19,302 bases of DNA, taken from Ruminococcus sp. (lineage in GTDB: Bacteria; Bacillota_A; Clostridia; Oscillospirales; Acutalibacteraceae). The notes below the pieces were generated by a model that was given only the letters and a program-made list of their open reading frames with translations, was not told the DNA's origin and did no database searches. The stretch's first letter is position 1; each line of letters begins with the position of its first letter. Position numbers and translations under genes: made by a program. The stretch lies in contig JAFUPE010000089.1 of the NCBI GenBank assembly GCA_017481395.1, positions 1 to 19,302 on the forward strand, given 5' to 3'. Below are positions 14,365 through 19,302 of the stretch, piece by piece.

Positions 14365-15546
14365 TTATTCAATTACAAAGTTATCAAATCCGAGGTCACG
14401 AATAGTTACAGGGAAAGCTGTACCTTGTTCCTCGTAAATTGCCAATGCGGCGTCGATGAAAATAAGAGTATATTCAAGGCACTCGTCCTCGGGAATTTCA
14501 TCGATATAGTAGTAATACTCTATGTTGCTGATACTATCAAGCTCAAGAGAATAAGACTCTCTGTTGCAGGTACCGATAGCCTCAAAGTAGCCCTGAGAGC
14601 TCATATAGAAGGAAAAATCTTCTTCCTCAGTTGAAAAACCGATTGAGATAACATCTACACCATCCTCAAAAGCAACTGCATAAGTAAGAATAATGCTTTT
14701 TTCTTTTTCATTATAAAAAACGCCGTAACCATCGCTTTCGTATCCTGTATCTACATCTATGCAATAGCTGTCCATTTCCTTAACATACTCGCCGTTTTTC
14801 TTAATATAGTCACCTAAACGGCTGATAGGATACTCTAAGTATCTCTCCTTACAAACCTTACAAACACCATCTTTTTTGAAATCGTGCTTTCCTGTTGCTT
14901 TAACTACGTTATCTTTGTAGCTATGGTAGCAATTTTTGCAATCATAAAGTGTGTAGCCGTCGTCAACACAGGTTGCTTTTACTTGCTTAACGTCGTAATC
15001 GTGACCCTTTGCCTCTACTATATTTTCCTTACGCTCGTCTCCGCAGATACAGCTAAAGTAAGTGTAACCCTCGGTTTCGCACTTAGCCTCAACTACAAGC
15101 TCCATATAATCGTGCACGTGGGTACCTGTTTCATACACAAGGTGCCAGATTAAAGACTCAACCTCGAAGCTTGCAAGGTACTTCTGAAGAGTTGTAGCAT
15201 CTCTTACGTTAACCTTTCCGTTATTGTCAACGTCAGCAAGCATTTGTGACTTTAATGAAAAAGTAATTATCCTTGCGGTGCACTTCTGAATTGCAGTTGC
15301 GTCCTTAACGTTTATTTTATCGTCGTCATTTACATCGCCGATATATCCGATTACCATGCCATCAACAGAATATGCAGGCACCTTAGGCTCGTCGGAAATG
15401 ACGATTTTTGCTTCATCCGTAGTTGCTTCGTCAGCTGTTGCCACAACCTCGGTTGCTTCCTCGGCAGAAGCAGTAAACATTGTTAAGCTCGCCGCAGATA
15501 AAATTACCAGCATAGCAAGTATAATGCTCATTGTCTTTTTAATCAT
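14365..15546 (-). CDS. secreted protein with N-terminal dockerin-like domain, Cys/His repeats and unknown C-terminal domain
   Basis: Signal peptide at residues 1-28 (ending TASA). An acidic Thr/Ala linker runs to about 58. Residues 70-124 are a type I dockerin-like domain with two calcium loops (Asp71, Asn73, Asp75, Asn79, Asp82; Asp105, Asp107, Asn109, Asn113, Asp116), each followed by DAT-x-x-QK. Residues 142-235 hold three degenerate repeats of the GHxY...TCxxxGYTxYxCxxC type with paired cysteines and histidines, common in Ruminococcaceae surface proteins. Residues 240-393 form an acidic, aromatic-rich domain I do not recognise. There is no visible catalytic or sortase motif. Dockerins normally bind cohesins, so attachment to a scaffoldin or surface protein is possible but unproven. 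The start has a GAGGAG site and a good promoter (15604-15632). Confidence 0.85.
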   Translation of the reverse strand: MIKKTMSIILAMLVILSAASLTMFTASAEEATEVVATADEATTDEAKIVISDEPKVPAYSVDGMVIGYIGDVNDDDKINVKDATAIQKCTARIITFSLKSQMLADVDNNGKVNVRDATTLQKYLASFEVESLIWHLVYETGTHVHDYMELVVEAKCETEGYTYFSCICGDERKENIVEAKGHDYDVKQVKATCVDDGYTLYDCKNCYHSYKDNVVKATGKHDFKKDGVCKVCKERYLEYPISRLGDYIKKNGEYVKEMDSYCIDVDTGYESDGYGVFYNEKEKSIILTYAVAFEDGVDVISIGFSTEEEDFSFYMSSQGYFEAIGTCNRESYSLELDSISNIEYYYYIDEIPEDECLEYTLIFIDAALAIYEEQGTAFPVTIRDLGFDNFVIE

Positions 15547-15603
15547 GGTATCTCCTCTTTTCAGATAAAATCAGAATGATTTTTCGCTCATTCTTTGTTT
15601 ACT

Positions 15604-15632
15604 ATTTTAGACTACCAATAACCGTTTGTCAA
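15604..15632 (-). promoter_or_regulatory. SigA-type promoter of the dockerin-protein gene
   Basis: Minus-strand TTGACA (15627-15632), 17-bp spacer, TAAAAT (15604-15609), giving a leader of about 50 nt. Confidence 0.8.
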
Positions 15633-15654
15633 TAATTATTTTAAAATATTAGAC

Positions 15655-15692
15655 AAAAAGCCTTATGAAGTTTTTTCGTTACTTCATAAGGC
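15655..15692 (-). terminator. intrinsic terminator of the NSS symporter gene
   Basis: GCCTTATGAAGT (15660-15671) and ACTTCATAAGGC (15681-15692) form a 12-bp stem with a 9-base loop; on the minus strand TTTTTGT follows. It sits eight bases beyond the symporter stop. Confidence 0.9.
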
Positions 15693-15700
15693 TAATTTTT

Positions 15701-17101
15701 TTAAAACAAGCTTTTAATCCAACCCCAAATCGTAAATCCGTCGGCAAATTCAAAGCTTACTATACCAACAATAAAAATAAACAGTATAACCGTAGGCAAA
15801 ACGTAGGTCATATAAGGCTTCATCCACTTTTTAAGCTGAAGTCCTTTACCGGTATTGGCTTCATTAAGGAAATTATCAAAACCCCACCCCTTTTTACTAA
15901 CACAGAAAAGCACGTAGCATAATGCACCAAGAGGTAACAGACAGTTAGTAACAAGAAAATCCTCTAAATCAAGGATAGAAGATTTACTTGTAAAAGGAGT
16001 AAATCCTGACCACAGATTAAAACCTAAAGCACAAGGCATAGATAGAACAAGAATTGCAACACCGCAAATAATACAAGTTTTAATTCTTCCCCAGCCGGTA
16101 AGCTCCTTAATGCAGGCTAAAATATTTTCAAATACCGCAATAACAGTAGACATTGCCGCAAAGAACATAAAAAGAAAGAACAAACTTCCCCATATTCTGC
16201 CGCCTGCCATATTATTGAAAACTTTTGCCATTGCAACAAACAAGAGTTTCGGACCTACGGTAGGCTCTACGTCAAAGGTATAACAAGCAGGGAAAATAAT
16301 AAGTCCTGCAGTAATTGCAACAAAGGTGTCAAGTATAAGGATATTTATACTTTCGCCCATAAGCGAGCGTTCTTTATCGATGTAACTACCGAAAATTGCC
16401 ATAGACCCTATGCCAAGGCTAAGCGTGAAGAAAGCCTGATTCATTGCACCAACTATTACTTCACCATTAATCTTTGAAAGGTCAGGTTTTAAATAGAAAG
16501 TAAGTCCTTCTTTTGCGCCACTAAGTGTAAAGCTGTTTACAGCAAGCACCACCATCAGAAGTAAAAGTACAATCATCATATATTTGGTTGCTCGCTCAAC
16601 ACCCTTTTGAACTCCGAAAGAAAGAATTACAAAACCAAGCACAACTACAATTGCCATGAATCCTACTGTTATAGCAGGGCTTGAAAGCATATTATCAAAA
16701 AGCTGAGCCGATACCTCGTTTGTAATGCCCGTCATATCGCCTTTTAGAAAGCTTATGAAATAATAAAGTATCCATCCCGAAACCGAGGTGTAAAACATCA
16801 CTAATATCACGTTCGCCGCCAAAGCTCCGTAACCATGAAAATGCCACTTCTGTCCCTTTTTCTCAAGCTTTTGATACAGCCTTACTGGACTCGCCTGACT
16901 TGCTCTTCCCAATGAAAACTCCATTACCATTACAGGAAGCCCTAATAAAAACAAAAAGAATAAATACACAAGTACGAAGGCACCGCCGCCGTACTGCCCC
17001 GCCATCCATGGGAATTTCCAGACATTTCCCACACCAATAGCACAGCCGGCACTTAAAAGAATAAACCCCAAGCGACTGCCTAAGCGTTCGCGTTGCTCCA
17101 T
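15701..17101 (-). CDS. NSS-family sodium:neurotransmitter/amino-acid symporter
   Basis: This family (LeuT, MhsT, TnaT) imports amino acids with Na+. The 466-residue protein has about 11-12 membrane segments. The N-terminal signature runs from RLGFILLSAGCAIGVGNVWKFPW, the unwound TM1 that binds Na+ and substrate, to GGGAFVLVYL and GLPVMVMEFSLGR. TM6/TM8 regions such as QAFFTLSLGIGSMAIFGSY and FFAAMSTVIAVFE follow. The length is typical of bacterial short forms. I placed the start at the ATG 17099-17101, which has AGGTGA six bases upstream. A longer frame beginning with TTG would run through the promoter. It is monocistronic. The substrate (Trp, Tyr, Leu or other) is not readable. Confidence 0.94.
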   Translation of the reverse strand: MEQRERLGSRLGFILLSAGCAIGVGNVWKFPWMAGQYGGGAFVLVYLFFLFLLGLPVMVMEFSLGRASQASPVRLYQKLEKKGQKWHFHGYGALAANVILVMFYTSVSGWILYYFISFLKGDMTGITNEVSAQLFDNMLSSPAITVGFMAIVVVLGFVILSFGVQKGVERATKYMMIVLLLLMVVLAVNSFTLSGAKEGLTFYLKPDLSKINGEVIVGAMNQAFFTLSLGIGSMAIFGSYIDKERSLMGESINILILDTFVAITAGLIIFPACYTFDVEPTVGPKLLFVAMAKVFNNMAGGRIWGSLFFLFMFFAAMSTVIAVFENILACIKELTGWGRIKTCIICGVAILVLSMPCALGFNLWSGFTPFTSKSSILDLEDFLVTNCLLPLGALCYVLFCVSKKGWGFDNFLNEANTGKGLQLKKWMKPYMTYVLPTVILFIFIVGIVSFEFADGFTIWGWIKSLF

Positions 17102-17130
17102 AGAATCACCTAATTTCAAAACATATGATG

Positions 17131-17159
17131 ATTTTATCAAATTTACGTGTTGTAGTCAA
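17131..17159 (-). promoter_or_regulatory. SigA-type promoter of the NSS symporter gene
   Basis: Minus-strand TTGACT (17154-17159), 17-bp spacer, TAAAAT (17131-17136). Its position just upstream of 17101 supports that start codon. Confidence 0.75.
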
Positions 17160-17163
17160 TGGA

Positions 17164-17195
17164 AATAAAAAAAGAAGACGCACATAGGTGTCTTC
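17164..17195 (-). terminator. intrinsic terminator overlapping the stop of the 305-residue lipoprotein gene
   Basis: GAAGAC (17174-17179) pairs with GTCTTC (17190-17195), extended by one more pair past a mismatch. On the minus strand a T7 run follows. The 3' stem base lies inside the stop codon at 17194-17196. Confidence 0.75.
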
Positions 17196-18111
17196 AATAC
17201 AAATCTATTACTGTTATCGGTAAATTATCAACCTTCAATTCTAAACCATCATATCTAATCTCATATACAGAATACTCTTCAGCTTCATTGGGTTTATATG
17301 CCAGCATAGGCTTTCCTGTATCATTTAGAAAGACATCCACATTTCCGTGTTCTATAGTAAAAATACCACTACATTTTACAACGGGTACACCATCAATAAT
17401 ATTAATCACAGAAATAGTAATGGTGAAAATACCGCTGGTAGGACCATACCCTAAAACAATAATATCAGTAATGCCGTCTTCATTAATATCACAAACTTTA
17501 GGTGAAGAAATAGCATTATTAATATAAACACTGCCTTTTTCGCTGACTATAATCTTAGCATTAATATACCCTGTATTTTCAGGTATTTTCGAAATATTCT
17601 CGTCATATTCAAATCTATGGACCGGTGCAAAAAAATACTGAGCACCGGTAGCTTCAAAAAAGCCGTCGGGTGTTCGCTCTAATAAGTAAAATACTGCCTC
17701 ATCATCAATTATATTTAAAGTCTCCGCCCCAGTAAGAGCACCTTCGCTCTCAAAATTTACCGCTGTATATCCAGTAACGCTACAACCATTTATGCTATTA
17801 GTATTATCAGTTATCTGAATCATCACATCCTCTTTATATAGAAGAATATCATACATATTGCGTTTACATTCAAAGCCATCTGCAACCATAAAGTTAATAT
17901 AATCATCAAGCATATCAGATGTTACATTCATATAGTACACTGTATTATCATGCATAGAAGAAACTTCAAAATCGGGAAAATAAGAAACATCTACTGTTAA
18001 ACTTTCAGAATTCTCACAATAAGTCTCTTGATTATTACCAATATTAATATCAAGACTACATCCAGAAACCAAAAGTACAATAAGAATTACAAAGAAAAGG
18101 AACTTTTTCAT
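17194..18111 (-). CDS. lipoprotein of unknown function with a calcium-loop (FG-GAP-like) motif
   Basis: The 305-residue product has a lipoprotein signal with lipobox LVSGC (Cys18), so it is anchored outside the membrane. The first half (about 35-160) is an unrecognised alpha/beta region. From about 160 the protein becomes beta-rich. It contains DINEDGITDIIVLGYG (residues 208-223), the acidic Dx[DN]xDGxxD loop found in FG-GAP/VCBS and EF-hand-like calcium sites, followed by repeated I/V strands. This suggests a single degenerate beta-propeller-type blade, not a whole propeller. A strong AGGAGGT ribosome site lies upstream. It is a single-gene unit between two terminators. I do not recognise a family. 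Confidence 0.82.
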   Translation of the reverse strand: MKKFLFFVILIVLLVSGCSLDINIGNNQETYCENSESLTVDVSYFPDFEVSSMHDNTVYYMNVTSDMLDDYINFMVADGFECKRNMYDILLYKEDVMIQITDNTNSINGCSVTGYTAVNFESEGALTGAETLNIIDDEAVFYLLERTPDGFFEATGAQYFFAPVHRFEYDENISKIPENTGYINAKIIVSEKGSVYINNAISSPKVCDINEDGITDIIVLGYGPTSGIFTITISVINIIDGVPVVKCSGIFTIEHGNVDVFLNDTGKPMLAYKPNEAEEYSVYEIRYDGLELKVDNLPITVIDLY

Positions 18112-18144
18112 TCATCAACCTCCTGTCTACTTGGTTACACTGCT

Positions 18145-18173
18145 ATGGTATCACACTAATGTTTAAAAGTCAA
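18145..18173 (-). promoter_or_regulatory. promoter of the 305-residue lipoprotein gene
   Basis: Minus-strand TTGACT (18168-18173), 17-bp spacer, TACCAT (18145-18150). The -35 box begins only a base or so after the T-run of the upstream gene's terminator. Confidence 0.6.
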
Positions 18174-18204
18174 GAAAAAAGCTCAGATGACAAAACATCT
18201 GAGC
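18174..18204 (-). terminator. intrinsic terminator after the two-TM protein gene
   Basis: GCTCAGATG (18181-18189) and CATCTGAGC (18196-18204) make a perfect 9-bp stem; on the minus strand T6 follows directly. It lies about 100 bases after the stop at 18304, with only AT-rich DNA between. Confidence 0.88.
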
Positions 18205-18303
18205 TTCTAATCATACGATAACTCTGTAACCCCATGAGGTACAAAAATAAATCACATAATAAAAAAATTTTAACAAGTGATAAAAATTAAATAATTCAAT
18301 AAA

Positions 18304-18726
18304 TCAAAAACCGAAAATACGAATCATCATATCATTAATAAAATTAAAAATCAAATTTAAAATATAATGTTCATCCCTATTCTTTTTAGATACAAAATAA
18401 ACAATGAGGATGCCCAACAAAATTAAAAAAATAAAAATAAAGATAATTGATAAAACAGCTTTATCTATAAACATTAAAATAACCGAACCGAAAAATAATA
18501 AAACAAGAAAAATAATTAAGCAATAAAACAAAAAGTTTTTATGTTTTATTCTATCAGACTCTTCAGCTAACTCTAAGACTCGTTTATGTTCTCTATAATC
18601 GGTATCTTGTGATTTGTCAGAATCCGTCTTAACATATGTTATAGAGGAAATATTAAGATTGCTTTCATTACATTGATTTTGTTTTTTCGGATACTTCCCA
18701 CTATCCGAAGGAAATCTCGCTTGCAT
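18304..18726 (-). CDS. two-TM membrane protein of unknown function, AT-rich
   Basis: I chose the ATG at 18724-18726 because GGAGTGA lies eight bases upstream; the longer frame starts in non-coding DNA. The 140-residue product has a hydrophilic N-terminus (residues 1-63, charged, many S/N/K/D). Two adjacent membrane helices follow (about 65-87 and 91-112, separated by DKA), then a short KKNRDEH linker and an amphipathic C-terminal helix rich in Ile/Phe/Asn. The base composition is clearly more AT-rich than that of the metabolic genes to the left, with AAA/ATA/ATT codons throughout, which may point to recent acquisition. No family recognised; both ends should face the same side of the membrane. 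Confidence 0.7.
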   Translation of the reverse strand: MQARFPSDSGKYPKKQNQCNESNLNISSITYVKTDSDKSQDTDYREHKRVLELAEESDRIKHKNFLFYCLIIFLVLLFFGSVILMFIDKAVLSIIFIFIFLILLGILIVYFVSKKNRDEHYILNLIFNFINDMMIRIFGF

Positions 18727-18764
18727 AATTATCACTCCAAATAGTAAATAAAAAGAAATATTCA

Positions 18765-18794
18765 ATTTTAATCTATATAAAAGCACTTCGTAAA
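18765..18794 (-). promoter_or_regulatory. possible promoter of the two-TM protein gene
   Basis: Minus-strand TTTACG (18789-18794), 18-bp spacer, TAAAAT (18765-18770). The region is AT-rich, so chance matches are easy. Confidence 0.35.
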
Positions 18795-18819
18795 AGAATC
18801 ATCGAAACACTACGTGAAG

Positions 18820-18859
18820 ATTTTACACTATTGTTATTTTTATTACAATAGCGTAAAAT
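18820..18859. repeat. long inverted repeat in the AT-rich intergenic region
   Basis: Two 15-base arms, ATTTTACACTATTGT (18820-18834) and ACAATAGCGTAAAAT (18845-18859), are separated by 10 bases. There is one mismatch, which becomes a G-U pair in minus-strand RNA. No T-run follows on either strand, so it does not look like a terminator. It may be an operator or a structured RNA. Confidence 0.7.
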
Positions 18860-18894
18860 AAAATTCTACTTTTTATATGTAAATTTGTTATTTT

Positions 18895-18939
18895 GTTAAA
18901 AAAATATAGGGAATTACCATAAAATATGGTAATTCCCTA
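18895..18939 (-). terminator. terminator of the 5S/tRNA operon
   Basis: TAGGGAATTACCAT (18907-18920) and ATGGTAATTCCCTA (18926-18939) form a perfect 14-bp stem with a 5-base loop; the minus strand then reads TATTTTTTT. It begins two bases after the tRNA-Asn CCA end. Confidence 0.9.
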
Positions 18940-18941
18940 AC

Positions 18942-19017
18942 TGGCTCCCCCAGTTGGACTCGAACCAACGACAACTCGGTTAACAGCCGAGTGCTCTACC
19001 GACTGAGCTATGGAGGA
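18942..19017 (-). tRNA. tRNA-Asn (anticodon GTT) with encoded CCA
   Basis: The minus strand reads TCCTCCATAGCTCAG and folds into a full cloverleaf. The anticodon stem CTCGG/CCGAG encloses loop CTGTTAA (anticodon GTT), the T-stem GTTGG/CCAAC pairs fully, and a G discriminator and CCA are encoded. It is the last gene of the cluster. Confidence 0.97.
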
Positions 19018-19025
19018 ATATATAT

Positions 19026-19141
<116 letters not shown>

Positions 19142-19188
19142 TATAGTATATGTACAAACTGCGAACATTATGCAGTAAATACCTAAAA

Positions 19189-19263
19189 TGGTGACTCGTG
19201 GGGGAATCGAACCCGCGTTACCGGAGTGAGAGGCCGTTGTCTTAACCGATTGACCAACGAGCC
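19189..19263 (-). tRNA. tRNA-Glu (anticodon CTC) with encoded CCA and mispaired stems
   Basis: The minus strand begins GGCTCGTTGGTCAATCGG, the typical tRNA-Glu 5' end, with acceptor GGCTCGT/ACGAGTC, A discriminator and encoded CCA. The anticodon loop CTCTCAC gives CTC, reading GAG. The anticodon stem ACGGC/TCCGG has mismatches at 27-43 (A-G) and 31-39 (C-T), and the T-stem GCGGG/CCCCC has a C50-C64 mismatch. It may be a divergent minor isoacceptor or a decaying copy. Confidence 0.85.
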
Positions 19264-19267
19264 AGAT

Positions 19268-19302
19268 TGGTGCACCATCAGGGACTCGAACCCGGGACAC
19301 CC
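19268..19302 (-). tRNA. 3' part of a tRNA (probably tRNA-Lys) cut by the window end
   Basis: Four bases upstream of tRNA-Glu, a T-arm (CCGGG, loop TTCGAGT, CCCTG), acceptor strand ATGGTGC, A discriminator and encoded CCA are visible. The anticodon lies beyond 19302. The acceptor sequence (its partner would be GCACCAT) fits clostridial tRNA-Lys as I recall it, but identity is inferred. Position 50-64 of the T-stem is a C-T mismatch. Confidence 0.7.

Noticed and set aside
14365..15546. Annotation of the dockerin protein as a cellulosomal glycoside hydrolase
   Set aside because: No catalytic domain motif is visible; only dockerin, Cys/His repeats and an unknown domain.
17102..17140. Extended N-terminus of the NSS symporter
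   Set aside because: It would start with TTG and run through the -10 box of its own promoter; the ATG at 17099-17101 has an AGGTGA site.

Overview
This 19.3 kb window looks like a chromosomal segment of a low- to moderate-GC Firmicute of class Clostridia, most likely a gut Oscillospiraceae/Ruminococcus-like organism. The pointers are near-consensus SigA promoters (TTGACA-17-TATAAT), strong AGGAGG-type ribosome sites, short hairpin/T-run terminators, a nadA-nadB-nadC cluster with the Firmicute repressor NiaR, a meso-diaminopimelate dehydrogenase, and an exported protein with a type I dockerin-like domain. The taxonomic placement is inference from gene content, not from a search.

Left part (1-5230): a tRNA-Thr gene on the minus strand, then the de novo NAD operon nadA-nadB-nadC-niaR on the plus strand. 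The nicotinamide-riboside type transporter gene pnuC follows behind its own promoter. That promoter begins at the niaR stop codon, and a strong terminator hairpin lies between promoter and gene. This makes a leader-controlled (attenuator or riboswitch-like) pnuC unit, which I consider the most interesting item here. A small zinc-ribbon protein of unknown function closes this block. Together these genes make NAD from aspartate, salvage an NAD precursor, and sense pyridine levels.

Middle part (5231-10700): single-gene units on both strands. They are an AGCS Na+/amino-acid symporter, meso-DAP D-dehydrogenase (ddh), a zinc-ribbon membrane protein interrupted by an in-frame TAG, a 3-methyladenine DNA glycosylase, a membrane acyltransferase, and a tiny Asn/Thr-rich lipoprotein. 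Each is bounded by a visible terminator or promoter.

Right-middle (10740-14360): a trkA-trkH-HAD phosphatase operon. It encodes a Trk/Ktr-type K+ uptake system with a soluble two-RCK gate subunit and the channel subunit, plus a HAD hydrolase of unknown substrate.

Right part (14361-19302), all on the minus strand: a secreted dockerin/Cys-His-repeat protein, an NSS-family Na+ symporter, a lipoprotein with a calcium-loop-like motif, and an AT-rich two-TM membrane protein. The window ends in a tRNA/5S rRNA cluster, transcribed leftward as [probable tRNA-Lys]-tRNA-Glu(CTC)-5S-tRNA-Asn-terminator. Three of the four tRNA genes in the window have mispaired T-stems, and tRNA-Glu(CTC) also has a damaged anticodon stem. 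No mobile element, integrase, CRISPR array or phage module was recognised, and no stretch longer than 300 bases lacks a gene.
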